64,000 nucleotides of DNA, from contig CADBCZ010000001.1 of the NCBI GenBank assembly GCA_902793335.1, forward strand, positions 62,001-126,000. The letters are read 5' to 3'. This DNA is from an uncultured Lachnospiraceae bacterium (GTDB lineage: Bacteria; Bacillota; Clostridia; Lachnospirales; Lachnospiraceae). Shown one piece after another: positions 45,013-52,946 of this stretch. How positions within the stretch are numbered: position 1 is the first letter of the stretch; every line of letters starts with the position of its first letter. Under the pieces are notes generated by a model, which saw only the letters and a program-made list of their open reading frames with translations, was not told where the DNA came from and did not search any database. Made by a program: the position numbers and the translations under genes.

Positions 45013-46251
45013 TTATTCTACAACTGCTTTTGTATGTTCTACATAAAGCTTCTGAATTGCTTCGATTCTTCCAAGACCTTCAATCTGTGAATCAATGCTG
45101 TCAAACTTATCTGATGCATTAAACATGCTAACCCACGAATCATCATCTTCTCCAGCCATGTCATTATTAGCATGGTCGCCGGCTACAACCATCAACGGAC
45201 GAAGAATGACCTTCTTATATCCTGCCTCGGCTACAGCATTAATAACAGCTTCACAAGCAGTTTCCTCAGGTTCACCCTCTACTGTACCTATAAATACATT
45301 CTCATATCCAAGCTCTTTCATCTGCGCCTGCATCTGACTGTAAGAAACCTTGGCAGTATGTGAGGTACCGTGACCCATAAAGACAAATGCAACACCATCT
45401 TCCTTAGCAGCATCAAGACTGTCATAACCTGCGACACTTACAGACTCGCTTGTAATCGCCTCAGCAACAGTTTTCTTATCTTCATTAATTGATTCTGCAT
45501 CAGAACCAACTTCACCGAGTAACGGTTCAGCAACCTTTAAAGTTTCAAACTTATCACTGTAAGAATCAACTGCTTCCATAAGCTCATCATATTCTGCACC
45601 ATGCATTAAATGTGTGGGCTGAATAACCAGGTTCTTAACACCGTTATCAACAGCGCGGTCAAGTGCCTGTGCAACATTATCAATTTTCTCATCATCTCTT
45701 GCCTGAACATGATTAATAATGATCTGAGCAGTAAATGCTCTTCTTACAGACCAGTCAGGATAAGCTTCCTGTAAAGCATCCTCTATACCCTTTATATCTG
45801 TTGCTCTACTGTCATTAAATGATGTACCGAAGCTTACAACTAAGATTTCATTATCACCGATTTCATCCTGATTACGTGGATCATCTTTTGATGCATCGCC
45901 TGTATCTCTACCAAAATAATCCGGATCAGCCTCCTCTCCTTCAACAAGCTCCTTCTGAGCATCAGTCAAAGCATCCCAGGCAGTTTTTGCATCCAAACAC
46001 TGCTTGTCAGTCTCATCAGTTCTCTCCTGAACATATATTGCATCGATAAGTGCAGCAACTTCATCTGCAGCTTTCTTATCATCATCCTCATTTACTTCTT
46101 CTGAGCTTTCTACAGTTTTTTCGTTATCCTCTGTGACTTCTGTAGTTTCAGCTGTGTCACTATGAACATTTGGTTCATTATTGCCACATCCAGTTACACA
46201 AAATGTTCCCATTAATGTTGCCATACACAATACTGCTACTTTTTTCTTCAT
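45013..46251 (-). CDS. cbiK: Exported lipoprotein form of sirohydrochlorin cobaltochelatase CbiK
   Basis: 412 residues from the ATG at 46251, five bases after GGAGG. The N-terminus is a lipoprotein signal (M-K-K-K-V-A start, lipobox V-T-G-C). A Glu/Asp-rich spacer and a small helical segment (A-D-E-V-A-A-L-I-D to D-A-Q-K-E-L-V) follow. From about residue 140 the CbiK fold begins with L-V-V-S-F-G-T-S-F. The two metal-binding histidine regions are present: I-Q-P-T-H-L-M-H-G-A-E-Y near 213 and F-M-G-H-G-T-S-H near 293. CbiK inserts cobalt into sirohydrochlorin, a cytoplasmic task, yet this protein should sit outside the membrane. A periplasmic CbiK is known from Desulfovibrio. It is the first gene after the riboswitch. 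Confidence 0.88.
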   Translation of the reverse strand: MKKKVAVLCMATLMGTFCVTGCGNNEPNVHSDTAETTEVTEDNEKTVESSEEVNEDDDKKAADEVAALIDAIYVQERTDETDKQCLDAKTAWDALTDAQKELVEGEEADPDYFGRDTGDASKDDPRNQDEIGDNEILVVSFGTSFNDSRATDIKGIEDALQEAYPDWSVRRAFTAQIIINHVQARDDEKIDNVAQALDRAVDNGVKNLVIQPTHLMHGAEYDELMEAVDSYSDKFETLKVAEPLLGEVGSDAESINEDKKTVAEAITSESVSVAGYDSLDAAKEDGVAFVFMGHGTSHTAKVSYSQMQAQMKELGYENVFIGTVEGEPEETACEAVINAVAEAGYKKVILRPLMVVAGDHANNDMAGEDDDSWVSMFNASDKFDSIDSQIEGLGRIEAIQKLYVEHTKAVVE

Positions 46252-46327
46252 GTTTCCTCCTTCGACAGTAACAACTGCCATTACAATGTATTTATTTAAA
46301 TATGTATTCGGAAAATATTATTGAGAC

Positions 46328-46368
46328 AGAAAAAGAAAACCCTTTTCCTAAAACAGGTAAAAGGGTTT
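46328..46368 (-). terminator. Intrinsic terminator of the cobalamin riboswitch expression platform
   Basis: On the minus strand AAACCCTTTTACCT and AGGAAAAGGGTTT pair almost perfectly (46337-46368), followed by TCTTTTTCT. It lies between the aptamer and cbiK, so cobalamin binding would favour this hairpin and stop transcription early. Confidence 0.88.
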
Positions 46369-46444
46369 GCACACAAAAGAAAAATAGAAATATACGATAA
46401 TAATCCTACATTCTTATACGTACAACCAGTTACTCGTGGTCTGA

Positions 46445-46612
46445 AACAATAGTTTCCGTACAGCATCTGGCAGGTCTCCCGACTCATAGATCTACGCATC
46501 CGCCATCTTCCCGGTTTCCCAGTGATATATCAGCTTCTGCTCCCTAATTACGGTGACGAGTTCGTACAGGACTTACACCTGTTTCCCTTTTCACCGGAAT
46601 CAATCTCTTATA
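46445..46612 (-). promoter_or_regulatory. Cobalamin (adenosylcobalamin-class) riboswitch aptamer
   Basis: Read on the minus strand, conserved elements appear in order. GGTGAAAAGGGAA is near 46595. It is followed by the G-G-T-G-x-A-A-G-T-C-C-T-G block, C-G-T-C-A-C-C-G-T-A-A, and the B12-box region with A-T-C-A-C-T-G-G-G-A-A and C-C-G-G-G-A-A-G. It ends with G-A-G-T-C-G-G-G-A-G-A-C-C-T-G-C-C near 46470-46490. This layout is diagnostic of the cobalamin riboswitch. The B12 box reads CACTG without the usual GC before it. The 5' leader from the promoter to cbiK is about 400 bases and holds no gene. Confidence 0.95.
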
Positions 46613-46660
46613 AAAAGATTATTCCGACACCAAAACGCTACATATTCAATTCGACGACAA

Positions 46661-46689
46661 ATTATAACACATCAGTTTGTAAATATCAA
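46661..46689 (-). promoter_or_regulatory. Sigma-A promoter of the cobalamin regulon
   Basis: On the minus strand TTGATA (46689-46684) and a perfect TATAAT (46666-46661) are exactly 17 bases apart. Transcription should start near 46653, about 40 bases before the riboswitch aptamer. Confidence 0.85.
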
Positions 46690-46740
46690 CCATGCTATAA
46701 TAACTGTTTTAAGTCTACTTACAATTCACAAGAGATCTTC

Positions 46741-48162
46741 TTATACAGTTTCTCCAAGATAATAGAACCCTTTTGACTCTTTAAGCTTCACTTCCATAAA
46801 CTTTCCAATCATATCAGAGGTTCCCGGAAAATGAACAAGCAGATTATTGCTCAATCTGCCGGTGACAAGCGATGCATCCTGTTCATTTACACCCTCTACA
46901 AGTACTTCCTGTGTTGTCCCTTCAAATCTTGCACAGGTTTCCTTAGCGATATTCTGCACCTCGTTAAGTAACAAATCAAATCGTTCTTTAATCTGTTCAT
47001 CAGTTGAGGCAAACTCCATGTTGGCAGCGGGAGTGCCTGTTCTCTTAGAATAAATGAATGTAAACGCAGAATCATATCTCACACGTTTAACCACATCAAG
47101 AGTCTCCATGAAATCTTCTTCCGTTTCAGTAGGAAATCCTACAATAATATCAGTAGTCAATGAAATATCCGGAATTGCGGTCTTTATTTTATCAACTAGT
47201 GTAAGATAATCTTCTTTTGTATAACTTCTATTCATATCTTTTAAAACTTTAGAACTACCTGATTGTACAGGAAGATGTAAGTGCTTACATATTTTCTTGG
47301 AATTTGCCATAACTTCAATAAGCTCATCCGATAGATCTTTCGGGTGTGAAGTCATGAAGCGAATTCTCTTTAAGCCTTCAATCTCTTCTATCATTTCAAG
47401 AAGTTTGGCAAATGAAACCTTTGGTTCTAATGTCTTACCATACGAGTTGACATTTTGTCCAAGTAACATTATCTCTACAACACCATCAGCTACAAGTTCC
47501 TTAATCTCTTTAATTATATCCTCAGGCTTTCTTGAGCGCTCACGACCTCTAACATACGGTACAATACAGTACGAACAGAAGTTATTACATCCATACATAA
47601 TATTAACACCGCATTTAAAAGAATATTTTCTGTCACTCGGAAGATCCTCAACAATCTCAGAAGTTCCTTCCCATATATCGATAACCATTCCTTTAGTATC
47701 TAATTTCGTCTCAATAAGCTCGGCTAACTTAAACACATTATGCGTACCAAATATAATATCAACGTGTCTGTAGCTTTCTTTAATCTTCTCGACAACAAGA
47801 CTTTCCTGCATCATACAGCCACATAAAGCTATCATCATATGTGGATTCTTTTTCTTATACTTCTTTAATTGTCCAAGTCTTCCATATACACGTAAATTAG
47901 CATTTTCTCTGACAGTACAAGTATTCATGATCAGAAAATCACAATCCTCACTATCAGTTCTTACATAACCTATTGTCTCAAGAATACCCTCTAATTTCTC
48001 ACTGTCCTTGGCATTCATCTGGCATCCAAAACAAATACTACAATATGTGAGTGGACGTCCCAATTCTTTCGATATATTAGCAATACGCTCTTTTAAGCGT
48101 TCCATTATCTCTTTCTGTCTTAGTGTTTCTTCTTCACTGGTAATCTGATTATTAAATGACAT
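46741..48162 (-). CDS. miaB: tRNA-2-methylthio-N6-dimethylallyladenosine synthase
   Basis: 473 residues from the ATG at 48162 with AAGGAA upstream; an in-frame ATG five codons earlier lacks a site. The N-terminal UPF0004 domain has its three cysteines (C-F-G-C-Q-M-N, M-N-T-C-T-V-R-E-N-A and C-G-C-M). The radical-SAM cluster motif C-N-N-F-C-S-Y-C lies near residue 192. A TRAM domain closes the protein. MiaB adds the methylthio group to i6A37 made by MiaA, which is also encoded in this window. It lies between the riboswitch promoter and a terminator and is probably transcribed alone. Confidence 0.95.
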   Translation of the reverse strand: MSFNNQITSEEETLRQKEIMERLKERIANISKELGRPLTYCSICFGCQMNAKDSEKLEGILETIGYVRTDSEDCDFLIMNTCTVRENANLRVYGRLGQLKKYKKKNPHMMIALCGCMMQESLVVEKIKESYRHVDIIFGTHNVFKLAELIETKLDTKGMVIDIWEGTSEIVEDLPSDRKYSFKCGVNIMYGCNNFCSYCIVPYVRGRERSRKPEDIIKEIKELVADGVVEIMLLGQNVNSYGKTLEPKVSFAKLLEMIEEIEGLKRIRFMTSHPKDLSDELIEVMANSKKICKHLHLPVQSGSSKVLKDMNRSYTKEDYLTLVDKIKTAIPDISLTTDIIVGFPTETEEDFMETLDVVKRVRYDSAFTFIYSKRTGTPAANMEFASTDEQIKERFDLLLNEVQNIAKETCARFEGTTQEVLVEGVNEQDASLVTGRLSNNLLVHFPGTSDMIGKFMEVKLKESKGFYYLGETV

Positions 48163-48293
48163 AACATTTCCTTTCATAACAAGATATTGTCGTAAAGTAC
48201 TTTTATCACTGAATTAAAAGTATACTCAACTCTAGACACATAGATGTATTATACCTTGAAGGTTATATAATTGCAATGATTTTAAAAATGCCC

Positions 48294-48327
48294 AAAAAAA
48301 GGAAATGACAATGCATCATTTCCTTTT
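48294..48327 (-). terminator. Strong intrinsic terminator after the sigma-factor operon
   Basis: AAAAGGAAATGA (48297-48308) pairs perfectly with TCATTTCCTTTT (48316-48327). On the minus strand the stem runs into seven T residues. It closes the operon that ends at 48373. Confidence 0.9.
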
Positions 48328-48372
48328 AAAGTAAACTATTATCTTGGTATTAAATCAACTGTAAACAGCCGA

Positions 48373-48597
48373 TTAAATTTTCGTGACCAAACCTGCAATT
48401 AAAGAAACTATACCAATAATTATTAAAACTCCTATTGCCAATGACAAAAATCCCGTAAATGCCATCACTATAAATATTATTGGAAATAAAATAACCGTTA
48501 ATAAAATCTTACTTATTCCCCATGCAGCCTTGATTGCAAATATTATTATTTTAAGTAATACAGCCAGTAACAAAACTATAAAAATAAATGTTAACAT
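48373..48597 (-). CDS. Small hydrophobic membrane protein
   Basis: 74 residues from the ATG at 48597, about ten bases after AGAGGAT; a GTG three codons earlier is too close to that site. Almost the whole protein is hydrophobic, with two or three segments (about 2-22, 30-50 and 52-70) and few charges. No family is recognised. It is the last gene of a set read as sigma factor, anti-sigma-like protein, zinc-ribbon membrane protein and this gene, so it may take part in or be controlled by the same envelope response. Confidence 0.6.
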   Translation of the reverse strand: MLTFIFIVLLLAVLLKIIIFAIKAAWGISKILLTVILFPIIFIVMAFTGFLSLAIGVLIIIGIVSLIAGLVTKI

Positions 48598-48674
48598 ATC
48601 AATCACATCCTCTCATTAATGATATTTTCAAATCTTAATGTTTGCTGTTTTGCACGAAATAATTATTATCAGCT

Positions 48675-49439
48675 TTATTTATTATTTTCATCTTCGGTAG
48701 TCATACTTTCTTTAATCGCTTTATTAATCTCGTCTTCTACCTTTTGGATATCCTCATCTGATATCTCTTCATCTCCACCGATATCTTTAATATATCTGCG
48801 TAATTCTTTGCCATTGATACTAACCTCATTAGTATCGTTATCAACATGAAGTATATCTTCACCTTTATCATTACTTATAACTACCCCATCATCATTTACT
48901 TTGACATTGAAATCTTCATTACCAAATGCTTTGTCTAAATCTACAAGTGCATCTGTTACATCTTTGGTGATCTCATTGACATCCAAACTTGTTGTATAGT
49001 CTACGGCTTTCTGTGCAACCTGAAGTCCACCAATTATAAATGCAACAAGCATCATTATTCCGGCAATTATTGTTATAGCAAGTGACGAAAACACTCCGAT
49101 TAGAAGTTTCTTTTGACTGTTCTTAAATATCTGCTGATTATCAATATCTATGTCAGCAGGCTTTAATTCCATACCACAGTTCGAACAAAACTTAATATTT
49201 GAATTGACCTTGGTATTACAATTTGAACAGGTTATCTTATTATTATCCGTTCTTACAACCAGGTAAACAATAAATCCAATAAAGCTCGGTACAAGAACAA
49301 CTATAGCCGTCCATAAAATGGCAACCATTCCTTTACTGTCAGCATCTCTATATGTCCATACAGCTAAGAAAACTATCATTGCTATAGCTGCAATAGCAGC
49401 AAGTCCACCTAAAACAAATCCCATACTAAAACCTAACAT
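48675..49439 (-). CDS. Membrane protein with zinc-ribbon and acidic C-terminal domain
   Basis: 254 residues. Two N-terminal helices (about 7-28 and 40-62) resemble a PLDc_N-type membrane hairpin. A zinc ribbon follows (C-S-N-C at about 71 and C-S-N-C at about 87, with W-T-Y-R-D-A-D earlier). A third membrane segment spans about 118-142. The rest is rich in Asp and Glu and contains a beta-like repeat (V-K-V-N-D-D-G-V-V-I). GGAGG precedes the ATG. It is co-directional with the sigma factor and anti-sigma-like genes. Function unknown; a role in the regulated envelope response is inferred from context. Confidence 0.65.
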   Translation of the reverse strand: MLGFSMGFVLGGLAAIAAIAMIVFLAVWTYRDADSKGMVAILWTAIVVLVPSFIGFIVYLVVRTDNNKITCSNCNTKVNSNIKFCSNCGMELKPADIDIDNQQIFKNSQKKLLIGVFSSLAITIIAGIMMLVAFIIGGLQVAQKAVDYTTSLDVNEITKDVTDALVDLDKAFGNEDFNVKVNDDGVVISNDKGEDILHVDNDTNEVSINGKELRRYIKDIGGDEEISDEDIQKVEDEINKAIKESMTTEDENNK

Positions 49440-49463
49440 AATTAATTCCTCCTTATTAAATCC

Positions 49464-49913
49464 CTATAATGCTTTGACTCCATTTGGCAGATTACGACCG
49501 GATGCAATCGGAATAATAATTGCAGTTGACAACCAACCGAGAATTATATCCACACTTCCTAATAATATTATTACCTTAATACCAATAACGCTTATATTAT
49601 TAATTATATTTGGTATTATTGTATGCGAACCACCGATTCTGATCATAAAATAAAATATAATAGAAAATACTATACCAGCCAAAGCAATTGTCGTATTAAG
49701 TACTGCCGGCATCCACCAGAGTGCTATTTTGCGTTTACTACATTTAGCCTCTTGATATATCTTATTCTTCAACTCCAAATTAATATTATCAGGAACGTTA
49801 TCTGAATCAAATAATGAAAAGAGAAGTTCATCCATAGAATCATTCATCTGTCCACGACCATTTTTAAAATTGTCCATATTTAATGCCTCTATATTATCTA
49901 TATTATTACTCAT
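49464..49913 (-). CDS. Probable anti-sigma factor membrane protein
   Basis: 149 residues. The first 55 or so are hydrophilic and cytoplasmic (M-D-E-L-L-F-S-L-F-D, then N-L-E-L-K-N-K-I-Y-Q-E-A), like the sigma-binding part of small anti-sigma factors. Three hydrophobic segments follow (about 62-80, 92-110 and 115-135). Its start overlaps the sigma-factor stop by four bases, the usual arrangement of ECF sigma and anti-sigma genes. No zinc-binding anti-sigma motif is visible, so the call rests on architecture and position. Confidence 0.6.
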   Translation of the reverse strand: MSNNIDNIEALNMDNFKNGRGQMNDSMDELLFSLFDSDNVPDNINLELKNKIYQEAKCSKRKIALWWMPAVLNTTIALAGIVFSIIFYFMIRIGGSHTIIPNIINNISVIGIKVIILLGSVDIILGWLSTAIIIPIASGRNLPNGVKAL

Positions 49914-50431
49914 GGTCTCACCTCACTTTCCATCATCATTCTCAATTGTTCTTTAGCGTTATGTAGTCTGCTTTTAACAGTACCCTTCGGTATGTGTAAT
50001 ACCTTGCTTATATCTTCTATCGATAGTTCAGAAGAATAAAACATTACTATGACCTGTTTGTATTTTTCAGGAAGTTTATCTATATTTTCACGAAGAATAC
50101 GTTCTTCTTCGGATCTGATTAAAGATTCATCTATGTCATCCTTATCATCTGCCACATCATGTTCCATATCGTCATATGAAACCGTTGGTGCTATACGCTC
50201 ATGTCTTGCATAAGTACTCTTGTGGGTTTTCCATAGATTACTCGCTATCGTCATTAGGTATGCTTTGGGATTATTACTTCTATCAAGCTTATATCTTTTT
50301 TCAAAAGCTGTAAGAAATGTCTGTTGATATAAATCCTCTGCATCCTCTATGGTATAAGTCATCCCTTTACAGAATCTGTATATACAGTTACTGTATTCAT
50401 CTATCAACGATGAAAATTCGTAAGCTTCCAT
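49910..50431 (-). CDS. ECF-type RNA polymerase sigma factor
   Basis: 173 residues. Region 2 has Y-R-F-C-K-G-M-T-Y-T-I-E-D-A-E-D-L-Y-Q-Q-T-F-L, with the -10 helix A-Y-L-M-T-I-A-S-N-L-W-K. Region 4 has L-P-E-K-Y-K-Q-V-I-V-M-F-Y and the helix-turn-helix I-E-D-I-S-K-V-L-H-I-P-K-G-T-V-K-S-R-L. Regions 1 and 3 are absent, which marks the ECF group. GGAGG precedes the ATG, and an ECF-like promoter stands upstream, so it is probably autoregulated. The stop overlaps the anti-sigma-like gene. Confidence 0.9.
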   Translation of the reverse strand: MEAYEFSSLIDEYSNCIYRFCKGMTYTIEDAEDLYQQTFLTAFEKRYKLDRSNNPKAYLMTIASNLWKTHKSTYARHERIAPTVSYDDMEHDVADDKDDIDESLIRSEEERILRENIDKLPEKYKQVIVMFYSSELSIEDISKVLHIPKGTVKSRLHNAKEQLRMMMESEVRP

Positions 50432-50463
50432 TTTTCCTCCGTAGTGTTTATCCTTCTACTTAT

Positions 50464-50490
50464 ATATTGTCATAAAATTATAAAAGGTTC
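50464..50490 (-). promoter_or_regulatory. ECF-type promoter of the sigma-factor operon
   Basis: On the minus strand GAACCTTTT (50490-50482) resembles the GAAC core of ECF -35 elements, and TGACAATAT (50472-50464) lies at a fitting distance for a -10. It is about 35 bases before the sigma gene, consistent with autoactivation. Confidence 0.5.
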
Positions 50491-50573
50491 AAAATTTAAT
50501 AAAACTTTTTTAATTTCTTGCACCAATGTTTGTAGCAGTAATATGAGATTATTATATTATATCATAGAAACAA

Positions 50574-50610
50574 AGATTCTCTGATACCCATTACAGGTAC
50601 CAGAGAATCT
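50574..50610 (-). terminator. Long perfect hairpin terminator behind an LRR gene remnant
   Basis: AGATTCTCTG (50574-50583) pairs with CAGAGAATCT (50601-50610), and four further pairs (TACC/GGTA) lengthen the stem around a mismatch. It lies just after the stop of the remnant at 50625 and probably served the original gene. T-richness after the stem is modest. Confidence 0.7.
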
Positions 50611-50624
50611 CATTTTAATTATTA

Positions 50625-50810
50625 TTAAGATTTTTTAATTTTTACAGAACCATTCTGCCCTTTTCCCTTGAACAATTTCTTGTAATTTTTAAATTGTTTC
50701 TTAGGAACACTTATAACTGCTTTCTTGTTAATACCCTTTAATGCATTCTTTCCAATTTTTTTAAGTGAAACAGATTTTACATTAAATGATTTAAGTTTCT
50801 TACAATTAAA
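50625..50810 (-). pseudogene. C-terminal remnant of a BspA-like leucine-rich-repeat surface protein
   Basis: An open minus-strand frame of about 60 codons ends at the stop at 50625 but has no start. It reads L-K-S-F-N-V-K-S-V-S-L-K-K-I-G-K-N-A-L-K and then a K-V/I-x-V-P-K-K-Q-F-x-x-Y-K-K-L-F-K tail ending in V-K-I-K-K-S. This is the end of LRR_5/BspA-type proteins common in gut Clostridia. An in-frame stop lies directly upstream, followed by AT-rich DNA and the MATE gene, so only the last 60 codons survive. The terminator after it is intact. The remaining part of 50432-50863 is AT-rich and holds the sigma-factor promoter. Confidence 0.75.
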
Positions 50811-50863
50811 TTAATATTATTTTACTATATAAAATTATAATTTTTGTCACAATACTTAATTAT

Positions 50864-52255
50864 TTATTCTTTTACAATATTGTTCATCCAGACTTCTTTT
50901 TTTAGTAAAATATATCCTATTGCACATTTAATAAGATCTGCTACATGAACAAGTGCGAAAACTATCACTGCATGAAGAGTAGTAAATCTTGTAAGTATAT
51001 ATGCAACAGGAACACTGACTACCAACATAAAGACACTGTCAAACAGAAATGTGACAATAGTTTTTCCTCCAGCTCGTATTGTAAAATAGGAAGTGTGAAG
51101 AAATGCATCTTTGGGCATAATTATTGCCTGCACCATAATAAAATGTGTTGCTATCAGTTTGGCTGTTTCGTTGGTATTATATAATCTCGGGAACAGACCG
51201 GAGGTCGCAAACATAACACTACCAATTACAATAGATGTAAATATTGCACATGAAATTATCTTATTATCAGTTTCCTTCGCTTTCTTCATATCTCCTGCAC
51301 CCAGATACTGTCCGATGATTATTGCAACCGCATCTCCCATAGCTATAAATACAATATTAAAAATATTATTAATCGTGCTTGCTATGTTCTGTCCGGCTAC
51401 AACATTCAATCCTCTGATAGAATATGCCTGAGTAAGCATTGCAATTCCTACAGACCATAAACCTTCATTAAGCAACAACGGCATTCCTGTAACAAAGAAC
51501 CTGCCAACCAAATTCGCAGGTACCATTAAAGTTTTGAATACCCCTTTAAAATAAAAATATTTTTTGCTATGAAAAAATACCCATAAAAACATAAATATAA
51601 TTTCAAAATACCGTGAAATAACCGTAGCTAAAGCAGCACCTACTACTCCAAGCTTTGGAAAGCCAAACTTACCAAATATCAATAAATAGTTAAATATAAG
51701 ATTAACAAATACAGCAATAACACCGGCAATCATAGGTATAAATGTTTCTCCGCACTCTCTGAGTGTGCTTGAATATAACATTCCAAGATAAACCGCCGGT
51801 AACATAAACAGAATAACAGTAAGGTAGTTATTTCCATATAAAAGAGTGGTCTGTGCATTTCCACCGTCATTATTCCCTTTTAGATATAAGCCAATAAGAT
51901 TACTTCCAAAATATTTGAACACTATAATTGTTATAATAGTGATTATTATTCCAAGCCAGAATTTGTATCTAATTGTATTTTTAACACCCTCATCATCTTT
52001 ATTACCATAATATTGCGCCGTAAAAATTCCAACGCCGGATAATCCCCCAAATATACATAGATAAAATACAAATATAAGCTGATTGACTATAGCAACACCT
52101 GACATTGGTTCAGTACCTAATTGTCCTACCATTATATTATCTAGCAGACTAACAAAATTCGTTATTCCATTTTGTATCATAATCGGCAAAGCTATACCAA
52201 AAAGCATTTTGTAAAATCTTTTATCACCGATATATTTTCCTCTAAAATTCTTCAT
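50864..52255 (-). CDS. MATE-family multidrug/Na+ antiporter
   Basis: 463 residues with about twelve helices in two homologous halves, as in MATE exporters. Near the N-terminus are P-I-M-I-Q-N-G-I-T-N and L-D-N-I-M-V-G-Q-L-G-T, a strongly conserved MATE motif. The second half has G-M-P-L-L-L-N-E-G-L-W-S-V-G and G-D-A-V-A-I-I-I-G-Q-Y-L-G. Substrate cannot be predicted. Upstream are a putative peptidase and a lipoprotein, but with a 25-base gap they may form one transcript. No terminator is clear after the stop. Confidence 0.92.
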   Translation of the reverse strand: MKNFRGKYIGDKRFYKMLFGIALPIMIQNGITNFVSLLDNIMVGQLGTEPMSGVAIVNQLIFVFYLCIFGGLSGVGIFTAQYYGNKDDEGVKNTIRYKFWLGIIITIITIIVFKYFGSNLIGLYLKGNNDGGNAQTTLLYGNNYLTVILFMLPAVYLGMLYSSTLRECGETFIPMIAGVIAVFVNLIFNYLLIFGKFGFPKLGVVGAALATVISRYFEIIFMFLWVFFHSKKYFYFKGVFKTLMVPANLVGRFFVTGMPLLLNEGLWSVGIAMLTQAYSIRGLNVVAGQNIASTINNIFNIVFIAMGDAVAIIIGQYLGAGDMKKAKETDNKIISCAIFTSIVIGSVMFATSGLFPRLYNTNETAKLIATHFIMVQAIIMPKDAFLHTSYFTIRAGGKTIVTFLFDSVFMLVVSVPVAYILTRFTTLHAVIVFALVHVADLIKCAIGYILLKKEVWMNNIVKE

Positions 52256-52280
52256 ATTTCATCTCTTCCCCAGGTAATTA

Positions 52281-52946
52281 TTATTTAATTCCAAATAGTA
52301 ATATCATTCTACTTCTTCCGGACTTATATCCGCTAACAGCTTCTTTTAAGCTGTCATATTTTTTCGAACCTTCGTAATCATTGTGTATCTGATAACAGTC
52401 ATTATCTTTTGTTATAGACATAGTGTGTATCATATCTTTAACAGTTTTTTCATTATTATATGTCATAAAAATAAAAGTATCAAATGTATTTACAAACTCA
52501 TCATATTCTCTCTTATCGCTACATAAACGTTTCCATTTTTTATAATTGAACATTTCAATATTATAATTTTTTGAAATGAAATATTTCATAATTGCAAAAG
52601 GCGAGGTGCCAAAGGCACCTCCCCAGGTAATTCCATTTTTTTCAAATTTAGATAAAAGAACAGGGAAATAAGGTATAACCACGTCTTCGTTATAATTCTT
52701 TAAATCTATAAGAGCATTATATATTGCAATCACCTCACAGCTGTTATAATCAGCGCTGTAATTTCTTCCATAATATAACAAAGACATAGCATCCTGATGT
52801 TCTATATATATATCATTTTTAAATCGATTCTTATAATTATCCCATGCAACCAGATTATTTTCATAGTTTTTTTGACTTATTTTTTTAGCAACAGATTTTA
52901 TAGAAAATAACCTGTAGAATAATAACACCAAAGCATCTTTTATCAT
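52281..52946 (-). CDS. Possible papain-like/C39-like cysteine peptidase-fold protein
   Basis: 221 residues, not a family I can name. Around residue 69 it has Y-N-S-C-E-V-I-A-I-Y-N-A-L, resembling the Cys helix of C39-like peptidases. Near residue 175 M-I-H-T-M-S-I precedes a strand, and Y-Q-I-H-N-D-Y-E-G follows, in the order expected for Cys, His and Asp/Asn. A G-G-A-F-G-T-S-P segment sits between them. The N-terminus is weakly hydrophobic (A-L-V-L-L-F-Y-R-L-F) but no signal peptide is clear. The start overlaps the stop of a lipoprotein gene, so the two are coupled and may act together at the envelope. Confidence 0.45.
   Translation of the reverse strand: MIKDALVLLFYRLFSIKSVAKKISQKNYENNLVAWDNYKNRFKNDIYIEHQDAMSLLYYGRNYSADYNSCEVIAIYNALIDLKNYNEDVVIPYFPVLLSKFEKNGITWGGAFGTSPFAIMKYFISKNYNIEMFNYKKWKRLCSDKREYDEFVNTFDTFIFMTYNNEKTVKDMIHTMSITKDNDCYQIHNDYEGSKKYDSLKEAVSGYKSGRSRMILLFGIK

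Noticed and set aside
46296..46499. A 67-codon minus-strand open frame between the riboswitch and cbiK
   Set aside because: It lies wholly in the cobalamin riboswitch and its terminator hairpin, has no ribosome site, and the RNA signals explain the sequence.
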